Source of the DNA: Limanda limanda
Lineage: Eukaryota > Chordata > Actinopteri > Pleuronectiformes > Pleuronectidae
Reading direction: 5' to 3'
DNA: 64,000 nucleotides
Assembly: GCF_963576545.1 (NCBI RefSeq)
Contig: NC_083648.1
Span: 14,468,005 to 14,532,004, forward strand
Under the pieces are notes generated by a model that saw nothing but the letters and a program-made list of their open reading frames with translations, was not told the origin of the DNA and did no database searches. How positions within the stretch are numbered: position 1 is the stretch's first letter; every line of letters starts with the position of its first letter. Of this stretch, positions 44,871 through 57,501 are shown piece by piece. The position numbers were made by a program, and so were the translations under genes.

Positions 44871-47800
44871 TTCCTCTCAAGAACAGTGAGTTCCCATTTC
44901 AGTCCTCACACATTAAGAATTTAAGAATACGACTTTTACGTTTTCATTCTGTGTTACTCTGTGGCAGAACTTTTAAACGTTTAATGCAATGTAATCATTT
45001 TTATAAGGGAAATTCATTATGTCTTTCAGATCAAATGAATGTGTGCTGGCACCGTCCAAGCAAAAAGAGTTCAGCCTTTATGTACATAACCTTCAGAATG
45101 TCAAAGCAATGGGATGAGGAGGGTCTGCCATCTCTTAGCCGTTCCACAAAGCTGGTCTCATCACACACGTAAACATCAAGGGTGCAACACACGATCTGTG
45201 CCATGTTCCCACATATCAATGTCAAGAAGAATTTGTTGTCAAATTCTAACGTCCAGCCGAGAGAAGAGGATGTTCTTGGTGCCGGGGTCAGTGCGACTCC
45301 CCTCAGCGGGAAGCGTTCACATTACACCTTTGTGTCTGACTCAATCATAGCACTCAATTTGTTCTTATCGTTAACATTACTGCACGCACAGAAGGTCAAG
45401 AGCGTGGTTGCATGAAGCAACATCCAGTGCTGGTACGTTAGTAGACCAAGATTTATCTTTCCTTTTTTTATTTGTTCTGCTTTATTTTGATTTCTTTGTT
45501 TAATCGATAGCCATATTTCATAGTTTACAAGTGAAACGCAAACATGCACCTTGAATTTCAATTGAAATCTGAATGGCACAATGATTTTAACAGGAATTGT
45601 TTTTCTCGCCAAAAGAATTAGGCATGTACAGTATTGTGTTTTTACGGCTACTAGTGAAACTAGATGTTGAAATGAGGGTCTTGGACATATGAATGTTCTG
45701 GGTAAACCAACATACCTGTGTACCTTGAAAGCACAGCCAGGCTAGCTTTGTTCTCACCTTGTCATGTGCCATCATGGCCATACAGCTAAAACCAGAGTGT
45801 TATCTCAGCAGTGTTATATGTTTACCGAAGGTAAAAGTTTTATATGGCTCTTTTTTTGTATTGTTTTCATTTTTTAATCTAATTAATCAGTTTTAGAAGT
45901 GGGGTTTTGCCATTTTCTTGTTTTTGAAATTTAAAATTGAGGGGGTTTCTAAAGTTTATCATACCTCTTTTCTAGTACTAGTGTTATTTTATTTTTTTCA
46001 ATTTTATTGGGATAAAGCTGTTGCTCAAGTCCATTGACTCTAAAGCCTGGTGAAGTAGAGGGTGTAGCTTCAGTTGACATCGTGTTACCTTGTCCCTGCT
46101 CTTTAAAAGAGAGGCGACTCTGAAACTATGTCTCCCAAGAAGCACTGTTGAGCCATGTGTAGATAGGAATTTAAAACAACAGACCCAAAGGTCTATCGGT
46201 CATTTTAACCACATGTGCACTTGAACAACTGTTTGTCGGATCACCCTGTTTTCATTTCTCACCCCATTTTAAGCCCACTTTCATTTTTTGAAGAAATACA
46301 AAACATCATATGACTCTGAATTGTATTTCAGGCAAAACATGAAGGTAGTCATTTACTTGTAGATCTGACTATGGATACCAAAGCACAGTTTTTCTTCATA
46401 ATCGTATTCACAAAGGTTTATAGAAGCATCTCTTCTGAGGCTCCAACAATTAAGGAAACATGTTTATCATCTAGTCAGTTTTTTATGATCACTTCCTGTT
46501 CTGTTTTCACAGAGGTGTGTAGTGTGTCTTTACCGATTGTAATGTACCTAACAAGGCCTTAGATTACAATTAATGGGTCCCGACCCAATCAAATGTACTT
46601 TCAATCACCATGCAGGTAAAGAACACCAATGACGTTTTAAGGTTCTCTCACGTGCCGCTTACGATCTTTTTTTTTGTTCCTTCTCTTTATGTAAAAGTAA
46701 CAATTACTCTCTTAAATTTCATTGAACTTATGTGTTATGTACTACTTAAGGATTTGAATCTATTTGAGGTATGTAGTTGTAGATTTTTTTGTTGTTTTTT
46801 TTTTGCCTTACTATATATTACTTGACAACATTGATATAGCCGTTGTAGATTTTGAGGTAGTATGACATTCATAACTTTTTCAAACCATATAAATGATAAT
46901 GTGTTGAGTCAGTTTTAAATATTCACTTCATTCATATAGCTGGACGTCTTTTTCAGTTGATGTTACATTATCACTTAATTTTGTTGATGAAAGACTTTTT
47001 TTGATACAAGGAATGAGATCAGTTAATTTGCTGCCACTGCAGCATCAGAAAAACTAATGTTTGAACCTTAAATTTTCCTTGTAAAATGTCAAGATCACAT
47101 TTGAAAATATATTGTATTGAGATATAGATTGTCCATGTTTAAGAGTACAAATTATTTTCTACTGTATCCATTTCAAAAAGATATGTACTTTTGTTGGAAT
47201 ATTTCTTAAGTTTGCCCTGAATGTCAGGCCAAAACGAGCAGTGAATTTGACGGGTGTCTGGATGTTGGGTCGATAGTGAGATTAGGAGCGAGAGAGAAAC
47301 AGACTTTTCCGGACTGGAGGAGTCACGAAATGCTGCAGACGATGAGTTCTAACCTAAGGGACGAAGGTTGACTTTTTGCACTTCTGTATATAGTCAAATG
47401 AACAGAGAAAAAAATGTGTATCATATTGAGATATTATTTTGAATAAAAAAAATATCTATAATTATAAGGAATTTTGTTAGATTAATTTAAATTCTTAAAT
47501 TAGAAGACCAGCTAAAAAAAACGCTTGCGAAGAAGGACTAGTTTCTTGGCCAAATGCATTCAGAGAAAGCTATGCGCTTTTTGTCTTATTTTATCGGTGG
47601 CTAGAATTGCCAGGGAATGTTGTCGGGGAGTAGACATCCCCATGTCATGCAGACTCCACCCCCTCATCGGATAACGCATCCAACTATGTCCTTGTATCAT
47701 TTGTTGGACTTGGTCATGCAGTATTGCTGCTCCCATGGTATAGTTGACACATACAACTATCAGAGATTTGTATTCTATTATAGTTTGATTTGAATGCATG

Positions 47801-48455
47801 TAAAAGTACAAACATTTAAACTAAAGCAGCTGCATAGTTACAGTATGTAAGGGAAAATAACCCATTCAGAATACACAGTAATGTTTATTTACAGTAGATA
47901 ACATCCACAGGGGCGAGAAATAATACTACAAAAACAAGTCATCTTACTCTTGTGTGATGAAATATTTTTCCAAGTAAACATGTTATTTAAAGAATGATAA
48001 AATATTAGCACTCATCCACCCCAAATACTTTCTCATAGCCATATAATTACACCGACTCTGTGCACTCAGCAGGTGAAGGCTCACCACACCAAATGCATAT
48101 TTGGCCAATTAGTTTTTCAGATGAATGTAAGAGTCACCAGTCAGCACCGAGCATGTTTCTAGTGTTGGCTGCTGCGTCGGCACCAAAGAACCAAAGCACC
48201 GTTTTCTCCAAATCCGATGTTCGGCCTCCTGGCTCGAACAGAGGTTTCTCTTCCCTGCTGGGGGCACATGTACGCTTTGACTGCTTTTTACTTGTAAGTG
48301 CAACCATCAATTATGTATTTGCTAACAACTGCAACACAATAATGTAATATTCTGTCTTCAGATTTGTTTATGCACATTTTATTGTTGCCATAATTGACTC
48401 TTGCTGTATGGATGAAAAAAAAAATCTGAATAAAACAATATTTGATTTGCTCATG
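44871..48455 (+). other. mbnl1: mbnl1 3'UTR
   Basis: AT-rich untranslated sequence follows the stop codon with no coding exon. Polyadenylation signals AATAAA occur at 47442-47447 and 48429-48434. The latter is followed about 30 nt later by a GT-rich stretch (48461-48500), the expected downstream element, so the main end is probably near 48450. Another AATAAA is at 48503-48508. The length of about 3.6 kb fits the long MBNL1 3'UTR of other vertebrates. Confidence 0.7.
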
Positions 48456-48784
48456 CAACAGTTGTGTGGTGACTGTTTTTGTGTGTTCTTGATGTGTGAT
48501 TCAATAAAAGACTCAGTATTATTCAGTTAATGCCTAAAAGTTAAGATATCCCTGAATTCAACTTAATATTTATTAATTGGAAAACCTAAATGCAAGGATT
48601 CCCCATATTTTGGTCCAGTTATTATGTGGGGCTGTTATGTCACGTTTTTCTCAACAAAAATTTGCTAATAAATCAGATTTTTTAATTTCTTGGAGAGCGT
48701 GTATAAAGTTCAGTTGGTATGAGTATCTTATACCAAGTAGTTCATTCCAATCTGTGATCCAAGTGCAAACCAACGTTAAAGTTG

Positions 48785-49040
48785 CAGTGTGTAGAATTTA
48801 GTGACATCTAGTGGTGAAGTTGCATGTGGCAGCTGAATACCCCCCACCTCATCCTCCCCTTCCAAACATGGAAGAGAACCTGTGGTAACCTTCAGTTTTT
48901 CATAAAAAATCAAAGGGCGTTTAGTTTGTCCAGTCTGGGCTACTACAAGAAACATGGTGGCCTCCATAGAGAGGACCAACCTCTGATGTAAATATAAAGT
49001 ATTTCAATAATAAGGGCCCATTCTAGGGTAAATACAACAA
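48785..49040 (+). repeat. dispersed teleost element ('TAGTGACATCTAGTGG' type)
   Basis: The stretch starting GTGTGTAGAATTTAGTGACA and containing CATCTAGTGGTGAAGTTGCA recurs at 62795 in the same orientation. I recognise it as a common nonautonomous repeat of fish genomes. Here it extends through GGGCTACTACAAGAAACATG to about GGGCCCATTCTAGGGTAA. Confidence 0.75.
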
Positions 49041-49177
49041 CAATTTGTATAATTTAGATAAAACACACTAGTGAAAGCATCAGTAGGAATATTTTTGATA
49101 AAATTTCTACAAAAACAACAGAAAAATGATGCCGATACATTAATGTATCAGTAATAATAATCCAACAATGTAAGATA

Positions 49178-49285
49178 TCATAGGCTCAGGATGTAGAGCG
49201 GGTCGTCCACAAACCAGAAATTCAGTGGTATGATCCCCGGCTCCTCGAGTCCTAGGGCAAGTGCTGAACCCCAGATTTCAAACTT
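49178..49285 (+). repeat. tRNA-headed SINE fragment
   Basis: GGCTCAGGATGTAGAGCGGG resembles an RNA polymerase III A-box region. TGGTATGATCCCCGGCTCCT resembles a B-box region followed by the common fish SINE body. It ends in GGGCAAGTGCTGAACCCC. It is diverged and truncated, and is not a functional tRNA. Confidence 0.65.
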
Positions 49286-49439
49286 TTACCTGCATTAATT
49301 TTCATGTTATTATTGCTCATTAAACTGAAGTAATATAACGATTTGCCCAATGTCAGCTGGGTTGGCTCTAGCTCTCTTAATTGTTTGCTTTGTTTCACTT
49401 ACATTGTTCCTTTTGACATGCAAAGCAACATGTACCTGT

Positions 49440-49505
49440 GTTTTGAAAGTGCTTTATAGATAGATAGATAGTTTATTATTATTATTAACATTATTATTAT
49501 CATTA
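49440..49505. repeat. GATA and TTA microsatellites
   Basis: Three TAGA units are followed by interrupted TTATTA repeats. This may be the decayed tail of the nearby SINE. Confidence 0.6.
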
Positions 49506-49649
49506 TGTGTGAATGTATAAAAGCTGACTTTTGTAAATTGGTTAATGACTTAATGAATGACCTCTTTAACAAGCTCATGTCAAGGCCACTCATAATTACA
49601 GTGGGCAGCTCAAGAGCCTCCATCTGCTTGAGTGCAGTGACCCTGAGCG

Positions 49650-50836
49650 TGTGAGGTCAGAGGTCACGTGGCTCGGAGCGCACACAGCACGGACACGCCC
49701 ATTCCTGCAGTGATTGGTTCATCCGAGTGGTGCAGGGGATGGACGCGTGGCAACTGAATCCATTTAGCTTGGCGTGGTGAAGGGAGGAGAATTATCTGGA
49801 GTTATAAACCTGTTAGCCAACGTTGGGCTGACAGTGTGGTGGACGGAGGCTCCCGAAGCCGTTAGCTCGCAAAGTTAACGTGCTCGGTTGTTTTGAAGCA
49901 CAATATTGTGGTGTTTGGAACAGGCCACCTTTGATGAAGCGTTTTGGTCCGTGTGAGAGGCTCCAGATTATCTGCGGACTTTATTCGCCTGGCCTAGTAG
50001 TATAAAGTTCCTAGAAATTCAGGAGAATCCGATGTGAGAACACAGAAGGAGTTCCCACGCCGGTTGATGGCATTTCTATTGGTGACAAGATGAAAAGATG
50101 AATAAAAAGAACAAAAATAAAACAATAAGGTGATGACACACACATAAAAGCGACCAAGAAGTCAAGAGAGTTTGAAAAGAGTGTGTAGAAAAGAAAATCA
50201 CGTGATCTCTGCAGCGGAGTTAATACGTCACTGCTCTCCTGAATAATGCAGAGGATTTGTTGATGTCTAGAAAACTCTGAGTAGACTCTGGACCCAATTC
50301 TCCAAAACAGCTTCAGTGAGGCTTCCCACTCCTGCCACTCAGAGAACCCGGGCCACACCAGTAACCTCCCTCTGGTGCTGCTCCTTTAAGGAAGCGGAAC
50401 TCGGCAGTTCGCGTGACGCGCAGGCGGAGGATGTGGGCAGGAAGCACCGGAGCGATCACGCTTCCCACTGCTCCCACTGTTCCCAGTCCCACCGACCCAC
50501 CACACGACAGCGCGACCCGGACACTGATGCCCAGGAGCGGCCGCTCTCCTCGGATCAGCCCGCGGCCGTCGCAGCGCAGGCCCGCCCGGAGGAGGACGGT
50601 TCTCCGGCCTGGGATCTGACTCTCCTCTCCCCGGCGAGAGCGCAGCCTCCCCCGGCCTCCGCGCTGTGAAAACATCGGGGCTGGTCAGCGGGTGGGAGAG
50701 AGAAGGAGAGAGAGAGCGAGCGAGCGACAGAGGGAGAGAGAGAGAGACGGAGAGAGGAGGCGATCGTCGCGGAAAAAAAGAGGTGTCTGGCTTTTCTTCT
50801 TCCTCCCCCCTCCTCCTCCTCCTCTCCTCCCCGGCC
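49650..50836 (+). promoter_or_regulatory. rap2b: rap2b promoter region and 5'UTR
   Basis: GC-rich sequence begins about 49.65 kb, with an inverted CCAAT box (GATTGGTTC at about 49712). A strong CpG island starts around 50.39 kb and continues through the coding region. The last 150 nt are GA-rich, then TCC-rich. The Rap2 frame stays open upstream to 50666 but contains no ATG before 50837, so translation should start at the Rap2 methionine. Confidence 0.55.
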
Positions 50837-51385
50837 ATGAGGGAGTACAAAGTGGTCGTGCTGGGGTCGGGCGGAGTCGGCAAATCCGCGATCACCGTCC
50901 AGTTCGTGACGGGCTCCTTCATCGAGAAGTACGACCCCACGATAGAGGACTTCTACCGGAAGGAGATCGAGGTGGACTCGTCCCCCTCCGTGCTGGAGAT
51001 CCTGGACACGGCGGGCACGGAGCAGTTCGCCTCCATGCGGGACCTGTACATCAAGAACGGCCAGGGCTTCATCCTGGTCTACAGCCTGGTGAACCAGCAG
51101 AGCTTCCAGGACATCAAGCCCATGCGGGACCAGATCATCCGGGTGAAGCGGTACGAGCGGGTGCCCATGATCCTGGTGGGCAACAAGGTGGACCTGGAGG
51201 GGGAGCGGGAGGTGAGCTCCGGGGAGGGCAAGGCGCTGGCCCAGGACTGGAGCTGCCCCTTCATGGAGACCTCCGCCAAGAATAAAGCCTCGGTGGACGA
51301 ACTGTTCGCAGAGATCGTCCGACAGATGAACTACTCCACTGTCCCCAGCGGTGGAGACAAGTGTTGCTCCTGTGTCCTGTTCTGA
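50837..51385 (+). CDS. rap2b: rap2b, Ras-related GTPase Rap-2b
   Basis: An intronless 182-residue small GTPase starts [20 protein letters not shown]. The P-loop is GSGGVGKS (residues 10-17), the effector region YDPTIEDFY lies at about 32-40, switch II begins DTAGTEQF (57-64), and the base-specificity motifs are NKVD (116-119) and ETSAK (about 145-149). F39 in the effector loop is the Rap2 hallmark. Rap2b rather than a or c is indicated by [28 protein letters not shown] and [16 protein letters not shown]. The C-terminus CCSCVLF carries a CaaX box (CVLF, predicting geranylgeranylation) plus upstream cysteines suited to palmitoylation, so the protein should sit on membranes and signal to TNIK/MINK/MAP4K4-type kinases. 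It is one residue shorter than human RAP2B, and the tail differs. Kozak G at -3. Very high GC at third positions. Confidence 0.95.
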   Translation: MREYKVVVLGSGGVGKSAITVQFVTGSFIEKYDPTIEDFYRKEIEVDSSPSVLEILDTAGTEQFASMRDLYIKNGQGFILVYSLVNQQSFQDIKPMRDQIIRVKRYERVPMILVGNKVDLEGEREVSSGEGKALAQDWSCPFMETSAKNKASVDELFAEIVRQMNYSTVPSGGDKCCSCVLF

Positions 51386-53495
51386 AGACAAGTCAACAAA
51401 CAGGAACCCGAGCTCAAGAAGTGTTTCCCTCTCTCCTCACACTGTTGTCTTACTGTTGCACACACACACACAAAACCGAGAAGAAACCTAACAACGACAA
51501 CAATCGACGATGTATCATAGTCTGGAAAAGTGTTTACATGACAAAGTACTTGAATGTTTTGGGGGATTTTTTTTTCTTTTTATAGCTTTGTATATGACAC
51601 TTCTCTGGAAATGTGCCTCAATGGGAATGTCTTATTGTGAAACCTAAGAGACACGCGTTTTTCCGTTTCTCTCCTTTCTTCTGTTCGTGGTTTTATCTGT
51701 TGAGTTGTACTGGGTCATCTTCACCTTGGAGCTGGGTGGTGTTGATGACGATGATGATGATGATGGTGGGGGGTTACTAAACCCTGTTATTAGGCCTCGT
51801 CATATTTCAAATCTCTCAAATCCAATCTACAGGTGCAGACCCTCCCACTAAGATGCTGTATTTTGAAGCTGTGGATTGTGGTGGAGTTGTGTAACGCCTA
51901 CATATCTTTTATTACCCCCCCCCCCCCCCCCCTCTCTCTGCTCTGGTGGATTTATCATGGAACTTGCACTTAGCTGCACAAACGAGGACCTTAGTGCATC
52001 GCTGTTGCTGCATGGGGGGGGAAACGCCAAGACCCCCCCCATGTCAAGTGCCTTCCCCAAGAAATCTCCCGTGACCGTGCCAACAGATGAGCCCTAACCT
52101 TCCTCTGCAGTGCGTCTCGATGGCAATCAGAACTTTCCTTTTTTTTAGCAGTTTTCAGTATATTCTCTAGTTTCATTTGGTGTTAAAAGTTGCTACAACG
52201 CTTGGAACGGAGACGGCTTGTTCCAGGGTCCGATTCAGGCCGTTTCTTCGAGGTACTGGTCCAACAAGAGCATTTAGTTTCTCTGAAGCCATGTTTGTCG
52301 GTATTACCTAGACTTTGATCTTTTTTCTTTTTTTAAAATGTGACATTTTGGACATAACCGTAATTGTAATTCTCCCTTTGGACAAATCTTCTGCCATCGA
52401 CCTGTCGGTTTGAAAGACTTGTAATACAAAAAGCATTTTATGTAACACTGTGTGCTGTGATTGACTCTGACTTGTACATATGACTCAGATAAGTAATGAC
52501 AACAACTCAACTGGTGTTGATGCCGTTATAACCTAACTTTGGCTTTTACAATTCAACTTTAACCGTTCAAATCACCCATGATGCTTTTATATAGAGGATA
52601 GCATACAGTTAAGATAAATGTGGAGCTGGAAGAGCTTGAAAACAATAAGAGAATAATTCCTCTGTGACCTGGAGGGAGATATAGCACATTAAAGAAGTCA
52701 AATGCCGTTTTCAGACATAATCTCCTCATTAAATGAAAAATTGGGTCTGGACTTGTTGTCCTTCACATCTGAAGAATGCAGCAGGTCTCATTCAGGCATG
52801 CAGAAAGCAAACAACTATATTCAGATGCGCAAATCCCTGTTTATAGCACAATGACCCAGGCCCTTGTGACCAAAAGCTTTTGAATCTCGTCTTTCCGAGT
52901 TTCCTTCTTCGGCTCCCCTTTTTCATCCTGAGATATTGTTTTCTTTTTTCGGGACATTTTCCCGCCGTGTTGTCACATGGGCTCACTCCGACACTTTACT
53001 AGAGGGCTGGCAGGAAAGGTTCCGGAAAATGTCCAAATAGAGCAACGGACTCGGACATTTGCCTTCTCACATACAGCTCCTCTGTAAAATGTCAGTTCAG
53101 TGCCTGTCTGAAAGCAGCTAAAATATCACAGTTCCCCCACAAAGAACAAACTTTATCAGCCCTAATCTCCCTGACACGTGACATTCAGTTTTCTGTGGAT
53201 TCCTTATATGACCAAACTAGCATAGTCAAATTTCACCGATATCTATGATGAAGGAAAGTGTGAAATGAAGCAAAAACTCCCAAAATCTTTAAGCTCCAGC
53301 TTCACTGAACTGAGGATTTATTTTTACATCCATACACTTTGAATATCAATATACGTTTTTAAAGTTTTAAAGAGTAGGTCGCGTAAACTGACTTATTTAA
53401 AGTCGTCACCCAATGCTCTGGGAACTTGAACTTTTCAGTGCTTTAGATAAATCAACGATCCCCTAAAATCCAATAAAAATAATAACTTTCAGTTA
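51386..53495 (+). other. rap2b: rap2b 3'UTR (probable)
   Basis: No further coding exon follows the stop codon. It contains a C-run of about 16 at 51917-51932, G- and C-runs near 52015-52040, and GATGATG repeats at 51745-51766. Possible polyadenylation signals are ATTAAA at 52688-52693 and AATAAA at 53472-53477. The end point is uncertain. Confidence 0.45.
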
Positions 53496-56400
53496 AGTTG
53501 GTCTTTAGATGTCATTTTAACAGATGTGGCAGTAGAGGCCTCAATTGACACGTGTTTACAAAAATGAATGTTTGCTACTTGTATGACATGTGAATGGTCT
53601 TCTATAAAGTCAGTGATCACAGCCGTTTGAAAACAAAACGCCTCAGTCCAGTTGTTTAGTCAGTGAGTCGGGTTTCCAGTAAGTGTGTTTAGCTACTTCT
53701 TGCCACATGTTTTGTGGACTGCAGAGCGGAGGACAGAGGGGGGGTCTGTGTCTGTGGCCGAGTTCACTCAGCCATACGTACTGAAGGCTGCCATTTGGTG
53801 AGCTTTCCCCCCCAACCGGCCAATGAGCAATGAGATTCAAGATCTCGGCAGCACATTCAATCCAACGCCCACTTTCACTATTCAAGTCCCATGTGAGGAC
53901 AGTGGAGTCTTATCAATGCTCGCTGTGTTGTCGTCACAAGTAGCTGCAACTGTCGGTGCAAAGTTGTCTCATCTACAACTCAACACTGTGCAGTAAGTCA
54001 TATCTCAGAGTCCTTTTTTTAATCTGATGAAGAAAATAGTTTTTCCTTTTTAGATGCATGGGAAACATGTCACACTCTCACACCATCCAAATAGATATAC
54101 TGTATTTTCTATTCTTTATTGAGATCCATCAGTAAACAGGTTGTAAAGCACAGCAACTGATCCGAGCAAGTATAATACTTAGACACAAGACTCAGACATA
54201 CAGATTTATTATGTGAAACACTGGTGTTCTACCCGGTTGTATATAAATTGGTGGTCTGTATTTGTATAGAGCTTTTCTAGTTTGATGACCACTCAAAGTG
54301 CTTTACATATCACAGTTTTTGACCTTCACCAATTCACTCACATTTATACTATGTGCCACACTTTTTTTTGGCCCAGCTGTCTGGGGCCACTTGTGGTTCA
54401 GTGTTTCCCCCTCAGCAGGAAGCCAGGAGTCGAACCACCAACCCTCTTGTTAGTGGACAACCCACCTGAGCCAATGACACTCACAAACCCAGCTTCTCCT
54501 ACAACAGAGAAAAGATGCTTAGCCACTGTTGCATCAGTATTAGCACAACGTTTTCTGTAAAAATACCAATGATGATCCCGATGATGTGATATCATCTCCA
54601 GTTTATCCTCTATTCTCACACACATCTGCACGGTTTCATTCATGTGACGTAGGAGGTGTGGGCCGACATAACCATTCCGGAGTTTCCCAAGTGATTCTAT
54701 TAAATCTCATATTCCACGTGAGACAGTTTAGCTGGAGGGTCAAAACAAGATGGTGGGCAGGCAGACTCAGAAGACGTCTGGTTGGTTCTACAAGTAACAA
54801 GAACAAATATTTTTTTTAAAAAGGAAAATGACAAAATATACAACTCGAGGCCTGTGTTGGTGCCAACTACATTTTCTTCTCCATTTTTATGTAGGGGGTT
54901 CAATTTCCAACTTCCGACTGAACCACAACGAGCACAATCTTCTAACCTTATTTTACCCTTAAGGAAGCTTATTCACTTTAATCGATGTCTCTTTAAAAAG
55001 GAAATAAATTATAATTTAACTGACACTGCCTGACAATCACAAAAACAAACCTTCCCGTAAAAAATAAAACCCTCTCACTTGGTTGGTCCCAGTGATGTCA
55101 TCCGTGACATCACCAAGAGTATAGAAATCAGGTATTGCCTGGTGGTGCCATCTCACACATAGTAACGATGAACCCCGGAACAATTAAACAAAGTTCTAAC
55201 CTGCAACATGATGAAAGGTAACTAAACTAAGTGATAGGTTTGTTTGCCTTAATATACTCCAGTACTTCCATGTGAACCGTAACATGGACCAACACAGACA
55301 AACTCGGGGCGGTCGGTCCTGCATTGTTACAAAAGTAATGGTAAATTACAGTAAAATGTACCTTTTTGACGAAAGTATTGCGTGTAATGTGGACAAAGGG
55401 TGAGTTAAGAATGGTTCTCATTCCCTTTGTGACAATTACAACAGTCATCTACAGCAGAGGTTCCCAAACCTTCCAGCACATGACCTCCGAATAAATAAAC
55501 TGTGTGTCAGTCTTTTGCATCAACCATTATACCAAAGGATATTTATTTGAGCGAGTTCCCAGTAAAAAATTCCCCTATGTGCACATGTCCCAGTGTGTCC
55601 TGTGGAGCTGTGAACTGACCTGCTGTAGCCAAAGCTTTCACATGGAGACAAAGAAAGCAGTATGTATTTAGATGTTGTAACTATTGTGATCAAATTTGCT
55701 ATTCTGGATTGTATTTGCTTTCTGGAAATCATCTTGCGACCCTCCTCCTCTGGCTCGGGACCTTTAAGCTTTTAGAACCTAGCTTTGGAAGCTATTGATC
55801 TACAGTATGATCGTTGCCTCTAAAACTCCTGTATTTCTCCTCCACATCTTCATAGATCAAAGCTGTGATGTTCAGAAGGTCATGATGTGAGATCTTTTAT
55901 AAAGTCAGCTTTTATAACATTAAGGAAATTGAATATATCTCAGTCATAGTTTTGCAATAGTAAAGAGCTGCTTTCCTTACATTTGCTCCCAGGGTTTTCG
56001 GTACTACCCTTTTACCTACGTACAAATCATATAAATACAAAATTACAAATTCAGTTTCCCCCAAATCTCACAGTTGGAGGTTTGACTGAAATCCAACATC
56101 TTCTGCCTGCAGAGTATTACACAAACTCTACCGTTCATCCTGAGGGTCACAAGCGTTCCCGGCACAGCACTGGCCCTGTATAGCAACACAAGTAAGTTAA
56201 GAACAGTTTTCCTGTTCAGTTTATCCGCTGCAGCATTTAACCTAAATCCACAACACGCTGCATCAGCATTTCACTGCACGAGAGTCTGTCAACCACGGTT
56301 CACTGTTACGCTGGGTTTATATGGGGAAAAGGGAAGGGTGGATGTCAGGGCACTTCCTGTGTTGTGGTAACTTCACTGCACATCTATGAGATGTTGAAAT

Positions 56401-56960
56401 AGCTGCAGTTCCTCTCAACTATGGTGTAATATACACTGTAGTTTACATTGTCACAGCCTGTGCTTCCTCATTTGTCCATTAACCAGGACATGACCTGAGT
56501 CCTGTCATGCTCCTAGACCTTTTCTTTGTTTCGACACGAGCAAAGCCTCATGCTCTTCAGTTAAATACAATCAAAGTAAGACTGGAGCATTTAATGTTGA
56601 GGAATCCATGTCAGTTGTGTGGCTGTGCATGCAAAGGCTCTACGTGATCTGGTTTGAGTGAAGAGCCGGGATCATATGATGCATATGAACAGTTGTTATT
56701 GTTTGTCTATGAGCTGCTTGGGCAGAAGTTGTCATACTGTATCTGATAGACAGTCTAATTTCTATGAAATATATAAATGTAACAGGTCTTTATTACAATG
56801 TCTAAAATTTAAATTTGATGTCTATGAGTACAATTTTCTTAACTTGTGGACTAACATTATCCAACAACGTTTTCAAGAGACAAAATGTGAACGGGGGTTT
56901 TAAATTGGACTTGCAGTGATGTAAAAAAGGAGATTTTCATTTTTTAATAATGGCACTATT
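53496..56960. other. intergenic stretch between rap2b and the C1q-domain gene
   Basis: No gene is recognised on either strand. It holds a reverse-orientation SINE at 54243-54480 and a probable old repeat bounded by GGTTCCCAAACCTT (55458) and CTTGCGACCCTCCTCCTCTG (about 55733). It also holds 3' flank of the C1q gene that recurs farther right (56440-56763). P2RY1, which lies between MBNL1 and RAP2B in human, is not present here or between mbnl1 and rap2b. Confidence 0.6.
54243..54480 (-). repeat. tRNA-headed SINE, reverse orientation
   Basis: Read on plus it starts GGTCTGTATTTGTATAGAGC, passes through CACTCAAAGTGCTTTACA, and ends GTCGAACCACCAACCCTCTT then GTGGACAACCCACCTGAGCC. That is the complement of the SINE head at 49178-49285 (GGGTCGTCCAC... 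and ...GATCCCCGGC). It is nearly full length and so gives a good orientation for the family in this genome. Confidence 0.75.
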
Positions 56961-56982
56961 TTTGAGCTGGAGTCATAGGGTG

Positions 56983-56988
56983 TTTATT
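56983..56988 (-). terminator. polyadenylation signal of the C1q-like gene
   Basis: AATAAA on the minus strand (TTTATT on plus), 233 bp beyond the stop codon, with AT-rich sequence around it. Confidence 0.5.
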
Positions 56989-57220
56989 GATTAAAAAGAA
57001 ACACAACACAAAGACAAACATAATATCAATGAATATAAAACTTTCAATTTACAAAGTCTTGATCAGGATCCCGTTTAACTTGATGTATTATTATACAGTG
57101 TTTTCATTAATTCAAGTTTCAGGTCAGCTCTAAACACTTTAATTCATTAAACAATACCCCAATGGAAGTAGCAATGTACTGCACCTCACTGACTCTTCTC
57201 TCTCTGGAGTTTATTCTTTC

Positions 57221-57501
57221 TCAGAAAGGGAATAACAGATGTCCAATGAAGGTGCCGTGGTTATTAACATTATCAAAAATCCAAGTATTCGCCCAGAGCC
57301 TCACGTACACGTGGTCTCCCACATTAAGAAGTATAGTCATGCCGTTAGTTGCCGTGTCAGCGCGTCCTCCCGATGGATGATTATACACGATAACGATCTT
57401 CACTCCATTCTTCATGAGTTTCAGCGCCATTGTCTTACGTGAACTATTATGACCAGAGAAGCTGAAGTAATACATTCCTTTGACTGGAGCACTGAAAATA
57501 C
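57221..57501 (-). CDS. C1q-like gene exon 3 (rest of C1q domain)
   Basis: After acceptor CATCCTCAG the exon reads [20 protein letters not shown], then [13 protein letters not shown]...[22 protein letters not shown], and ends [10 protein letters not shown] and TGA. It has the conserved Y-F-S-F strand, the A..G...L..GD.V...L block and the terminal F-P-F typical of C1q folds. A second N-glycosylation sequon (NSS) lies in it. Confidence 0.92.

Noticed and set aside
49178..49285. Possible tRNA gene
   Set aside because: It has A-box- and B-box-like blocks but the acceptor stem and anticodon arm do not fold, and the flanking body is that of a fish SINE.
50666..50836. 57-codon in-frame N-terminal extension of rap2b
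   Set aside because: The frame is open but starts at GTG with no ATG, and it is GA-repeat derived (Arg/Glu/Ser runs). Rap2 proteins start at MREYK, which has a good Kozak context here.
50555..51391. 278-codon open frame on the minus strand opposite rap2b
   Set aside because: It is the antisense of a very GC-rich coding exon. The sense frame is an unmistakable Rap2 GTPase, and the antisense translation has no family resemblance.
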